Shown here piece by piece: positions 35,625-43,916 of a stretch of DNA of 43,916 bases (within the stretch, counting starts at the first letter, position 1; each line of letters begins with the position of its first letter). Below the pieces are notes generated by a model. The model was not told the origin of the DNA and made no database searches. It was given only the letters and a program-made list of their open reading frames with translations. The stretch is from Acetatifactor sp. (GTDB taxonomy: Bacteria > Bacillota > Clostridia > Lachnospirales > Lachnospiraceae), in assembly GCA_029055435.1 (NCBI GenBank), contig JAIDDH010000131.1:1-43916 (forward strand), written 5' to 3'. Both the position numbers and the translations under genes were made by a program.

Positions 35625-37730
35625 ATGGAAGCCAAAGCATTCAGGGAGCATCTGGAAAACAATCTGATTCCCTTCTGGAACAGATTACAGGATAGGGAAA
35701 ACGGCGGATTTTATGGTTACGCGGACTGCAAGGGAACGCCCGATCCTTTGAGCGTCAAAGGCGTTATTCTCAACAGCCGCATTTTATGGTTTTACTCCTC
35801 GGCATATCAACTGCTTCATCAGCCCGAACTACTGGAGATGGCTGACCACGCCTACCGCTTTCTGGCTGATCACTGCCTTGACAGTCAGTACGGCGGCGTC
35901 TACTGGTCGTTGAATTATGACGGGACGGCGTGTGACGACACGAAGCATACATATAATCAGGCCTTTGCCATTTATGCCCTGTCCGCCTATTATCGGGCCA
36001 GCCATAAAGAGGAGGCGCTGAATCTGGCCTATTCGCTCTATCGCATCATTGAAGAGAAATGCAGGGATGACGACGGCTATCTGGAGGCTTTCCACCGCGA
36101 TTTCACACCGGCCTCCAACGAAAAGCTCTCGGAGAACGGCGTCCTTGCGGAGCGCACCATGAACACCCTGCTGCATGTCCTGGAGGCCTACACCGGGCTG
36201 TATCAGGCCGATTCCTCCGCAGAGGTGGGCGATTCTATCCGCAATATATTTAGACTGTTCTCAGAGAAAGTATATGATTCGGAAAAACAGATTTGTGATG
36301 TTTTTTTTGATTTGGATTATCATTCGCTGATTGACCTGGAATCCTTCGGACATAACATCGAGGCGTCCTGGCTCATCGACCGCGGCTGCAGCGTTCTGGG
36401 TGACCCCGCATATGAAAAGATGATGCAGCCGATAATAAACGGACTTGCCGCCGCGGCATACCGCAACGCATACGACAGCCTTCAGCATGGCTTAAACAAT
36501 GAACGGGAGGGAAATCAGATTGACCGTCAGAAGATCTGGTGGGTTCAGGCGGAAGCTGTGGTGGGTTTTTACAATGCCTGGCAGAGAGATCCGCAAAAGA
36601 CGGAATATCTTCAGACAGCGGAAGAAATCTGGCAGTTTATACAGCAAACCGTCATAGACCCGGAAAGCGGCGAATGGATTGAGAGCATTCCGCCCGACAA
36701 TCAAAAGCCTGATCCGGAACAGGCCCTTGTCCACCCGTGGAAATGTCCCTACCATAACGGACGGATGTGTATGGAAATAATAACTCGCATGCAGAATCCG
36801 GTCAATCTCCGCGCGACTCCAAAGACAAAAGCGCTCCTGCACGAGCTGTATGAGACAGCCGGGAAAGGAATTATCACAGGCCAGCATACTCAGACGAATC
36901 CCATGGAAGAGATTGCTTATATCCGGCGACTCACGGGAAAGGAACCCCGGCTCAGAGGTTTTGAACTGCTCTCCTACTCGCCGAATATCAATTACGACGA
37001 CGCGGACGAAGCCTGCCTGACAGAGATTTATGAGAATCGCGGGACTGTGTCCACCGCTCTGCGATGGGCTATCGAGACAGGCGGAATCGTGGCACTGTGC
37101 TTCCACTGGTTCTCACCTATAGGCGGAAGAGACAAAAGCTTTTATGCCCGCAATACAGATTTTGACGCTTCCCGCGTACTCATAGAAGGAACGCCGGAAC
37201 GGGAAGCCTTCTTCCGTGATATGGATGTGATCGCCGAACAGTTAAAGCGCTTTCAGGCCGCGGACATTCCTGTCTTATGGCGCTCCTTTCACGAGGCGGA
37301 TGGCGACTGGTTCTGGTGGGGGGCAAAAGGACCGGAGGTGGCCCGGGATTTGTATCGTTTGATGTTTGACTATTATACTGATGTGCATAAAATCGATAAT
37401 CTGCTCTGGGTGTGGAACTGCCGTCTTGCGGAAGGATATCCGGGAGACGACTATGTGGATGTCATCTCCACGGACATTTATCTTCCCCAATATGAGGCCA
37501 CAGACTATCGCAGAGAATATCTGGAACTGATTGCTGCCACTACTAAAAATAAAGTTGCGGCGTTGGCGGAGGTGGGATATCTGCCCGACATCCATATGCT
37601 GGAACAGTCCCACACGCCATGGGCCTACTATATGACATGGTCAAAAGAATTCTGTATCGGAGAACAGTATAATCAGACAGAACAGGTTCAGGCCATGTAC
37701 GCAAGTGATTACGCCATTGTCTCCGGGTGA
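35625..37730 (+). CDS. Fusion of cellobiose/mannobiose 2-epimerase and GH26 beta-mannanase
   Basis: 701 residues, no signal peptide, so cytoplasmic. Residues 1 to about 395 are a full-length AGE-family cellobiose 2-epimerase: SRILWFY (R52), MNTLLHVLEAY (H184), LESFGHNIEASWL (H243) and WKCPYHNGRM (H377) carry the Arg and His residues of the family's active site. Residues about 400-701 are a glycoside hydrolase family 26 domain: GQHTQTNP, ALCFHWFSPIGG, VLWRSFHEADGDWFWWG (acid/base E557), WVWNC and ALAEVGY (nucleophile E649). The epimerase turns beta-1,4-mannobiose into mannosyl-glucose for phosphorolysis; the GH26 part would cut mannooligosaccharides to mannobiose. AGGAGG precedes ATG 35625. 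No transporter or GH130 phosphorylase is in the window. Confidence 0.92.
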   Translation: MEAKAFREHLENNLIPFWNRLQDRENGGFYGYADCKGTPDPLSVKGVILNSRILWFYSSAYQLLHQPELLEMADHAYRFLADHCLDSQYGGVYWSLNYDGTACDDTKHTYNQAFAIYALSAYYRASHKEEALNLAYSLYRIIEEKCRDDDGYLEAFHRDFTPASNEKLSENGVLAERTMNTLLHVLEAYTGLYQADSSAEVGDSIRNIFRLFSEKVYDSEKQICDVFFDLDYHSLIDLESFGHNIEASWLIDRGCSVLGDPAYEKMMQPIINGLAAAAYRNAYDSLQHGLNNEREGNQIDRQKIWWVQAEAVVGFYNAWQRDPQKTEYLQTAEEIWQFIQQTVIDPESGEWIESIPPDNQKPDPEQALVHPWKCPYHNGRMCMEIITRMQNPVNLRATPKTKALLHELYETAGKGIITGQHTQTNPMEEIAYIRRLTGKEPRLRGFELLSYSPNINYDDADEACLTEIYENRGTVSTALRWAIETGGIVALCFHWFSPIGGRDKSFYARNTDFDASRVLIEGTPEREAFFRDMDVIAEQLKRFQAADIPVLWRSFHEADGDWFWWGAKGPEVARDLYRLMFDYYTDVHKIDNLLWVWNCRLAEGYPGDDYVDVISTDIYLPQYEATDYRREYLELIAATTKNKVAALAEVGYLPDIHMLEQSHTPWAYYMTWSKEFCIGEQYNQTEQVQAMYASDYAIVSG

Positions 37731-37731
37731 C

Positions 37732-40700
37732 CTACCACCACAAAAAGCCGATGCCCTTGCTTCCGATAGTGAATTTCACGGTCTTGGTGCCGCCGTAATT
37801 TCCCACGCCTTTGATCACCACCGTTCCCTTCCCTTTCTTCACATTGTCAGCATACCGCACAATCTCGTAATTCTCAGGGGGCACCGGCTGCCCCTTGAGG
37901 GTCACGGTAATCTTATCCTTGCCCGGCTCCACTGCCGCTCCCGTATAGGTCTGCGCTGCCACCTTCACCGTCGCCTTGGAAATATCCGCGCCGACAATAC
38001 GGTAGCTTCCCGTCAGACTTCCCGTATAATTGCCGTCCTCCTTTGCGGTAACTGTGACGAGAATGCATGTGCCCACAGGAATAATATCCGCTTGATCCAC
38101 AGTCTCACCCGCCTCGCGGACAATCTCCACCGCATCCGCAGAATTCTTTCCCTGCAGATTTTTCACGATAGTCCTATCCTTATAGGTATAAACGACATCG
38201 GCATTGTAATCCTTCTTTGCCGCAAGCTTTTTGCCGTCTGCATCAGTGACCGTCACCTTGGTTTTATAAATATTGGCTTTATCCTGGTAAACTTTATCCG
38301 CTGCCGTGAGCGTGGCCCGGCCAATATCCTGTTTGGTGATACCAAAAGTCACCGCCCGGCTGCCCTTGAAATCGCCCTTGCCCACCACAGTGACGGTGGG
38401 AGCCTTCTCACTTCCCGCATCTGCCACCGCTTTGTTATTGCTGTATTTTAGAATATAATCCCTGCCCTCGGTCAGAACGGTTCCACGGAAAGTCACCTCG
38501 GGCTTTGGCATTGCGCCGCCCTTCGCATAGGACACTGTCATACCGCTCTCAATCACAAATTGCTTTCCGGCATCCTCTCCCAAATCAAAGGCACCGATTT
38601 TAAAGGTTTTCTTCAAAGTGCCTGTGTAAACGCCCTTTCCGGTAAAAATCGCTGTTGCGGTTCCCGCATGCTCCATATTCAGATACGAAACCGTATAATC
38701 TTTCCCCTTCTGCAAATCGATAAGCGTATCGCCGACCTTCATCTGCAGACCCAGCTCCAGAGTCTGCTCTTCACCGTTATAGACAAGGGCCTGCAGGCCT
38801 GTTACGGTTGCCTTGCTGATGGCCTGACCTGTAATCTTGAAGCTCACCCGCTTAACGCCGCTGTACTTCCCGAGTCCCTCCAAAATGGCCGTGGCGGTTC
38901 CCACCTCCACATTGTTCTCAAAGCTGACCCAATAGTCCACGCCCTCGCTGAGAACCGACTGACCATGCTTTACTGTAAGCTCCGGTTCAATAGCATTCCC
39001 GGTATAGATGGCGGCCTTAACTGCTGCCACGCTGACTTTGCTCATAGGGATGGCAGTGTCTGTGACAGTCAGGTTCACTGTGCGCTCTCCGCGATAATTT
39101 CCTTTTCCCTTTACGACAATCTCATAGACTCCGGGCAGACGATAAGCCGTCTCCTCTCCACCCTGTGACACCGTGGAAGGATATTCCACCGTAAAATCCT
39201 TATTTGCCTTTAATTTCTTTGCCCCTGCAAGCACTACCGGCGTCGGTTTCTGTACTTTGCCATTTGAAGCAACAGTCAGGTCATCCGCTGTGACAAAGGT
39301 ATTTTCTTCGCTGATATCCACCGCCAGAATGGCAAAATACGCCATATCCTTTCCGCCGTAATTGCCCTTACCCTTTACGATGATTGTGGGCGCTTTGGCC
39401 GCATCTTCCGCCGCTGCATTGGTATTGTTTTTATAAGTTACCGTGTAATCCCGCTTCTCCTGCAGCAATGTCTTGCCGTCGTACACACGGATATCCTGCC
39501 TGATTGCCTTGCCGGTATAAACCACATCCTGCACTCCGGCAATCCACATCCCCGCCGGGATGCCGTCCTCCGGGATATCCTCGGGCAGCACATCTCCCCA
39601 GAGACTTCCCTTCTCCGCAATCGTGTAATGGAATACCGCCACAGGGCTGTCTTTAAAGCCTTCCTTTGACGCCATAGCCTTGACAGTAGTCTCCTCCCGC
39701 AGCACAATCGCCTTGCTGTAAACACTGCTCGCCGCGGTGGGCTCGCTGCCATCCAGCGTATAGTAAATCGTCGCCCCGGACTCCTCATGGGTCAGCCGGA
39801 GCAAAGTCCCCTCTTCCACCTGCATTCCGCTGGCAAGACTGGCTGCGGGCGCAGATAAAGCATCATATTCTCTCCACTGCGCCACCAGAGTGATATCTTT
39901 CATAACCGGAGTTTTGAAGTCATAGGGTGCACCGTCCAGATACCAGCCCGCAAAATGATACCCAGCTCTCACCGGCGCGGCGGGCGCTTTCACATAACCG
40001 CCCTGACTCACCTCCACACTTTCCACTGCTGAGCCGCCATTGCTGTCAAAGGTGACGGTCTGTACCGGAACCGGTTCGGTCCCGCCCTGCACAGTCAGGG
40101 AAAACTCCAGCACATCCAGCTTACATTTGGCATTCGTGCCGCTGACTTTTGCGGTTCCGCCTCTCAATGCCGCAATCAGACCATCCTCATCCACTGTCGC
40201 GATATTGCTGTCACAGGTCCACAGATAGGAAGTCGGATTCACCGGCGTAGACCACCAGCGCGCACTACTCTCCCCCGCAGGCAAAGCATAAGGCTTCAAC
40301 TGATAGGTCTCTCCCGTGCTGATTTCCGTCTCTGTCTCCCGAAGCATCACCGGTGAGATGGTGGAATCCAGCAAAATATCATAGGTGAGCGCGGCATTCG
40401 CGGGCTTTTCTCCCGTCTCAGCCGCTCCCCAGCCAAAGACCTGCACCCAGGTATAATAACCATTCACATAGGCTGCGCCGATACCGATAGACTGAAAGCC
40501 CTCCGTCAAAATATTGGCCCTATGACCGGTAGAATTCATCCACCCCTCCATCACAGCCGCCGGGCTGACATAACCGATGGCAATATTCTCAGCACTCATT
40601 TTAGACAGATTGGCTGTAAAGCAGGAGGAGCCATTAGGCCGGGTGTGGCTATAATACACCGTACACTCAGCCGCCCTCTGCATGGCCGCGTCCAGAAGAT

Positions 40701-41559
40701 CCTTATCCATAGCCAACTTGCCCAGCCCTTCAGCAGTACGCTCCTTATTCACCAGCTCCAGTATCTCATAGGCTTCATCATAAAGAGAATCGCAGGTCAC
40801 GGATATCTGGCTGATTTCATCCTCATAGGAAGTCTTCAGACCGCCCGCCTCCACATTCTTTATTATACTGTCAAAATCGGTGGCTCCCACAGAGTGAGTA
40901 TACATCTCGCCGTCCGTGCCCTTATAGATCATCAGCGGCATTGTATAGGAATTTCCGGAGCCCACCGCGGCAAAATAGTAACTCCGATACAGATTGTTGG
41001 CCTCTGTGGAAAGACTGGTACTGCTCACAAGGATGGACTCCGAGACACTGTTACTCTGAAGACTCTGCACGATAGACGTCTTGTCGCTGTTCTTGATATC
41101 AAATGCAAAAATATTGATTTGATTCAAATCCACATAGGCGGTCAGCTTGGTCAACAGCCGCAGAGCCGACTGGGTATTGCTGCAGGTGCTGATTCCCCCG
41201 AAGAGATAAATCGCCTGCTTACCATCCGCCGTGTTCAGCGTCTTTGCCACGGAATCATCCCTGATATCCGTGACGGTAAATGCATCGGACGCGGCAAAAG
41301 GGATACCTGATAAAACTTCCTCCCGGTCATATCTGTCTTCCGCATCGTCAGATACCGCTTCCCTCATATCCGGCAGGACTTCCTCCTGCACGGCGGGAGC
41401 TAAGAGCAGTCCCGCCTCCTGCGTCTGCTCTGCTGACACTCCCTGTTCCATCGACTGTTCCCATTCTACCGACTGTTCTGCCGACTGCTCCGCCGCACGG
41501 ACGGGCAGAGACGGACACAACAAACTGATGATCAGGAAAAGACTGATAACGATTCTCAC
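37732..41559 (-). CDS. Large secreted protein: thioredoxin-like, CAP and Ig-like repeat domains
   Basis: 1275 residues from GTG 41559 (AGGAGGT 6 bases upstream). Signal peptide 1-22 (cleavage near VRAA), a Gln/Glu/Ser-rich stretch to about 60, a thioredoxin-like domain about 95-240 (YLFGGISTCSNTQ, a single Cys at 126, and cis-Pro-like TMPLM), then a CAP/SCP domain about 260-377 with SHTRPNGSSC (H305), SAENIAIGY (E324) and STGHRANI (H346), the usual CAP residues. After that: a Big_2-like domain, a Listeria-Bacteroides repeat (VTFDSNGGSAVESVEV ... FAGWYLDG), a chitobiase-like module (YYTLDGSEPT), and about six Ig-like modules (670-1275) like those of the BspA-like protein. No LPXTG. It starts 11 bases after dapL and its stop is one base from that of the epimerase-mannanase gene. 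Confidence 0.9.
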   Translation of the reverse strand: MRIVISLFLIISLLCPSLPVRAAEQSAEQSVEWEQSMEQGVSAEQTQEAGLLLAPAVQEEVLPDMREAVSDDAEDRYDREEVLSGIPFAASDAFTVTDIRDDSVAKTLNTADGKQAIYLFGGISTCSNTQSALRLLTKLTAYVDLNQINIFAFDIKNSDKTSIVQSLQSNSVSESILVSSTSLSTEANNLYRSYYFAAVGSGNSYTMPLMIYKGTDGEMYTHSVGATDFDSIIKNVEAGGLKTSYEDEISQISVTCDSLYDEAYEILELVNKERTAEGLGKLAMDKDLLDAAMQRAAECTVYYSHTRPNGSSCFTANLSKMSAENIAIGYVSPAAVMEGWMNSTGHRANILTEGFQSIGIGAAYVNGYYTWVQVFGWGAAETGEKPANAALTYDILLDSTISPVMLRETETEISTGETYQLKPYALPAGESSARWWSTPVNPTSYLWTCDSNIATVDEDGLIAALRGGTAKVSGTNAKCKLDVLEFSLTVQGGTEPVPVQTVTFDSNGGSAVESVEVSQGGYVKAPAAPVRAGYHFAGWYLDGAPYDFKTPVMKDITLVAQWREYDALSAPAASLASGMQVEEGTLLRLTHEESGATIYYTLDGSEPTAASSVYSKAIVLREETTVKAMASKEGFKDSPVAVFHYTIAEKGSLWGDVLPEDIPEDGIPAGMWIAGVQDVVYTGKAIRQDIRVYDGKTLLQEKRDYTVTYKNNTNAAAEDAAKAPTIIVKGKGNYGGKDMAYFAILAVDISEENTFVTADDLTVASNGKVQKPTPVVLAGAKKLKANKDFTVEYPSTVSQGGEETAYRLPGVYEIVVKGKGNYRGERTVNLTVTDTAIPMSKVSVAAVKAAIYTGNAIEPELTVKHGQSVLSEGVDYWVSFENNVEVGTATAILEGLGKYSGVKRVSFKITGQAISKATVTGLQALVYNGEEQTLELGLQMKVGDTLIDLQKGKDYTVSYLNMEHAGTATAIFTGKGVYTGTLKKTFKIGAFDLGEDAGKQFVIESGMTVSYAKGGAMPKPEVTFRGTVLTEGRDYILKYSNNKAVADAGSEKAPTVTVVGKGDFKGSRAVTFGITKQDIGRATLTAADKVYQDKANIYKTKVTVTDADGKKLAAKKDYNADVVYTYKDRTIVKNLQGKNSADAVEIVREAGETVDQADIIPVGTCILVTVTAKEDGNYTGSLTGSYRIVGADISKATVKVAAQTYTGAAVEPGKDKITVTLKGQPVPPENYEIVRYADNVKKGKGTVVIKGVGNYGGTKTVKFTIGSKGIGFLWW

Positions 41560-41570
41560 AAAGATACCTC

Positions 41571-42785
41571 CTACATTCCCTTGATTCGGTCAACGGCCTC
41601 CACTGTATTCTCATAGCTGCCGAAAGCAGTTAATCTGAAATAAGTCTCCCCGCTGGGGCCAAAACCCGAACCGGGCGTCCCCACCACATTCACATTTTCC
41701 AACAGATAATCAAAAAACTCCCAGCTGCTCATGCCCTTCGGCGCTTTCAGCCAGATATAGGGCGCATTCACGCCGCCCGAGACAGTGTAGCCCGCCTCCT
41801 TCAATCCGTTCAGGATATAATGGGCATTATTCATGTAATAGGCCACCTGCTCCCTGAGCTGTGCCTTGCCCTCCGGAGAGTACACGGCCTCTCCCGCGCG
41901 CTGTACGATATAGGGCGCGCCATTGTACTTGGTGCCATGACGTCTCGCCCAGAGCGAATGAAGCGCCACATCACCGCATTTTAATTCCTTGGGCACCACG
42001 GTAAAGCCCAGGCGCACGCCGGTAAATCCCGCATTTTTCGAGAATGAACGAAGCTCGATGGCACAGGTTCTCGCACCCTCGCACTCATATATGCTATGGG
42101 GCACATCCTCCTCCGAAATATAGGCCTCATAGGCGGCGTCATAGATGATGACGGCCCCCACCTTATTTGCGTAATCCACCCACTCCTGAAGCTGTGCCTT
42201 GGTAATCGTCGCACCGGTGGGATTGTTGGGGAAACACAGATAAATCAAATCCGGCGTCTGCTTGGGAAGCTCCGGCGCAAATCCGTTTTCAGCAGTACAG
42301 GGCATATAAATCACATCGGACCAGGTCTCGCTCACTTTATCATAAACACCTGTCCTGCCCGCCATCACATTGGAATCCACATATACCGGATACACGGGAT
42401 CGCACACCGCAATCTTATTGTCCAGACTGAAAATTTCCTGAATATTGCCGGAATCGCACTTTGCACCGTCAGACACAAAAATCTCGTCCGCGCTCACATC
42501 ACAGCCGCGGGATTTATAATCGTTCTCCGCGATGGCATTTCTCAGAAATTCATATCCCAGATCGGGGGCATAACCGCGGAAGGTCTCCGCCTTTCCCATC
42601 TCGTCCACCGCCGCATGCAGAGCCTGAATGATGGCCGGAGCTAACGGTTGGGTCACATCGCCTATCCCCAAGCGAATGATCTTTTTGTCGGGATGCTCCG
42701 CCGCGTAGGCGTTTACTTTTTTGCCTATCGTAGAAAAAAGATAGCTCCCGGGTAATTTCAGATAATTGTCATTTAATTTAAACAT
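41571..42785 (-). CDS. dapL: LL-diaminopimelate aminotransferase
   Basis: 404 residues, normal for DapL, which makes LL-diaminopimelate from tetrahydrodipicolinate in one step with glutamate. Fold-type I aminotransferase with family blocks [53 protein letters not shown], and [14 protein letters not shown] with the pyridoxal-phosphate Lys. Its start overlaps the dapF stop by eight bases, with GGGAGGT 8 bases upstream inside dapF, so the two are coupled. DapL replaces the acyl-intermediate branch of lysine synthesis. Confidence 0.97.
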   Translation of the reverse strand: MFKLNDNYLKLPGSYLFSTIGKKVNAYAAEHPDKKIIRLGIGDVTQPLAPAIIQALHAAVDEMGKAETFRGYAPDLGYEFLRNAIAENDYKSRGCDVSADEIFVSDGAKCDSGNIQEIFSLDNKIAVCDPVYPVYVDSNVMAGRTGVYDKVSETWSDVIYMPCTAENGFAPELPKQTPDLIYLCFPNNPTGATITKAQLQEWVDYANKVGAVIIYDAAYEAYISEEDVPHSIYECEGARTCAIELRSFSKNAGFTGVRLGFTVVPKELKCGDVALHSLWARRHGTKYNGAPYIVQRAGEAVYSPEGKAQLREQVAYYMNNAHYILNGLKEAGYTVSGGVNAPYIWLKAPKGMSSWEFFDYLLENVNVVGTPGSGFGPSGETYFRLTAFGSYENTVEAVDRIKGM

Positions 42786-43641
42786 TGATTTCTACCTCCC
42801 CTTCAAACACCGTGACCGCAGGCCCTGTCATAAAAATCAGATTCTGCTCCCGATCCCATTCGATCAGAATCTCTCCGCCCAGCAGTCTCACGGTTATTTT
42901 CTCTTCCGTCAATCCGTTCAGCACACAGGCCACAGCGGTGGCACAGCATCCCGTGCCGCAGGCAAGCGTCTCGCCCGTGCCCCGCTCCCAGACGCGCATG
43001 AACACATGCTGACGATCCAAAATCTCCACAAACTCCGTGTTGGTGCGCCTCGGAAATCTCTCATGATTTTCAAAGAGCGGACCAATCTGCTCGATTTTCA
43101 GATTTTCCACATCCTCCATAAAGACCACCGCATGGGGATTTCCCATGGACACACAGGTCATACGATATTCCCTGTCATCCACAAGAATCGGCTCATCCAC
43201 CGCCTGTTCGCCCTCCGCCACAACAGGTATCTGTTCCGGTTGCAAAATCGGGCTTCCCATATTGACCCGCACCCGGGTCACGGCTCCGCGGGAAACATCG
43301 TCTTTTCCCTCCACCGTCAGATCCAGATACTTGACCTTTCCCGCGCTGACAATACTGATATGCTCCGAATCGGTCAGTCCCTTGTCATACACAAATTTTG
43401 CCACGCAGCGGATGCCGTTACCGCACATCTCCGCCCTGGTGCCGTCCGCGTTAAACATCTCCATCTCGAAATCCGCCTCCCTGGCCGGATTGATAAAGAT
43501 GACGCCGTCTCCGCCGATGCCGAAATGCCTGTCGCTCAGCTGCCTGACAATCTCCGGCTTTTTCTCCGCGGGCAGCTTCTCCTCAAAGCCGCTGACATAG
43601 ACATAGTCATTGCCGCAGCCCTGCATTTTTGTAAATTTCAT
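42778..43641 (-). CDS. dapF: Diaminopimelate epimerase
   Basis: 287 residues. Converts LL- to meso-diaminopimelate for lysine and peptidoglycan. The two catalytic cysteines are both present: [16 protein letters not shown] and [13 protein letters not shown]. Start motif [15 protein letters not shown] is typical. GAGGAG lies about 9 bases before ATG 43641, and the gene begins 14 bases after the ANTAR gene stop. It overlaps dapL at its 3' end. Confidence 0.97.
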   Translation of the reverse strand: MKFTKMQGCGNDYVYVSGFEEKLPAEKKPEIVRQLSDRHFGIGGDGVIFINPAREADFEMEMFNADGTRAEMCGNGIRCVAKFVYDKGLTDSEHISIVSAGKVKYLDLTVEGKDDVSRGAVTRVRVNMGSPILQPEQIPVVAEGEQAVDEPILVDDREYRMTCVSMGNPHAVVFMEDVENLKIEQIGPLFENHERFPRRTNTEFVEILDRQHVFMRVWERGTGETLACGTGCCATAVACVLNGLTEEKITVRLLGGEILIEWDREQNLIFMTGPAVTVFEGEVEINV

Positions 43642-43655
43642 CTCATCTGTCTCCT

Positions 43656-43916
43656 CTAAAATTTCATCATAGCCAGCACCATCTGCGCTGTCTCAACCAG
43701 ATTCGTACCGCTGTCCATACTACATTTCTGCAGATAACGGTGCGCCTCCTCCTCATCCATATGATTTCTCGCCATCAAAAGCTCTTTTGCTGCGCGGATG
43801 AGAGCATCCTCCTCCGCACTGCGCGTCCTGGCCTTCAAATGCTGTCTCCTGCGGCGGCTCACGATATTGTCCGCCATCATGTTCACCGTGCTGATAAGAT
43901 CGTTTACCTTTAACGG
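43656..43916 (-). CDS. C-terminal part of an ANTAR-domain antiterminator response regulator (cut by the right edge)
   Basis: 87 codons are open from the right edge to the stop at 43656. They read PLKVNDLISTVNMM (end of a receiver-like domain and linker helix), then an ANTAR domain: LIRAAKELLMARNHMDEEEAHRYLQKCSMDSGTNLVETAQMVL. ANTAR domains bind paired RNA hairpins to prevent termination (AmiR/NasT/EutV type). The N-terminus lies outside the window. It is 14 bases upstream of dapF on the same strand; a link to the dap genes is only positional. Confidence 0.85.
   Translation of the reverse strand, partial: PLKVNDLISTVNMMADNIVSRRRRQHLKARTRSAEEDALIRAAKELLMARNHMDEEEAHRYLQKCSMDSGTNLVETAQMVLAMMKF

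Overview
The window looks like a chromosomal segment of a gut-type Lachnospiraceae (Clostridia). The reasons are a G+C content of about 50% in the core, the DUF6062 and DUF6106 families, a T-box-controlled aspS-gatCAB operon, LL-diaminopimelate aminotransferase (DapL), a BspA-like leucine-rich surface protein and a large CAP-domain surface protein. Most genes lie on the minus strand. The organism is inferred from gene content only.

Layout. Positions 1-1080 are AT-rich accessory DNA: the start of a gene that runs off the left edge (possibly an NTPase-type defence protein), a decayed small gene, and a tRNA-3'-end-like fragment at the junction with the core. From 1139 to 10548 (minus) come a 59-residue protein coupled to an M19 dipeptidase, a 1352-residue BspA-like secreted protein, a uracil permease, and an SGNH/MBOAT pair of the kind that O-acylates extracellular polymers. 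From 10757 to 14235 come a duplicated Cys-motif protein (DUF6062), a TetR regulator, a small acidic membrane-tethered protein and a MocR regulator. From 14268 to 22956 (minus) is a run of GGDEF/EAL protein, PurO-type IMP cyclohydrolase, stand-alone AICAR transformylase, DHH phosphoesterase, glutaminyl-tRNA synthetase and DUF2225 protein. From 23147 to 24822 are a frameshifted Rpn-type nuclease gene, an orphan promoter/leader repeat and a long palindrome, followed by guaB (IMP dehydrogenase).

From 26350 to 33262 are DUF6106, a membrane-anchored hypothetical protein, and the aspS-gatC-gatA-gatB operon behind a complete T-box leader. A second broken Rpn-type gene follows. From 34579 to 37730 an AraC-type regulator diverges from a fusion enzyme joining a cellobiose/mannobiose 2-epimerase domain to a GH26 mannanase domain. 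From 37732 to the right edge (minus) are a CAP-domain surface protein, dapL, dapF and the end of an ANTAR antiterminator.

How the genes work together. PurO, the AICAR transformylase and GuaB cover the end of IMP synthesis and its conversion to XMP. AspRS plus GatCAB would make Asn-tRNA(Asn) by transamidation, with GlnRS supplying Gln-tRNA directly. DapL and DapF make meso-diaminopimelate for peptidoglycan. The epimerase-GH26 fusion points to intracellular processing of beta-mannooligosaccharides. The most interesting items are that fusion, the overlapping GAAC specifier candidate in the T-box, the split purine enzymes, the paired surface proteins sharing C-terminal repeats, and two separately inactivated Rpn-type genes that share a promoter/leader cassette.
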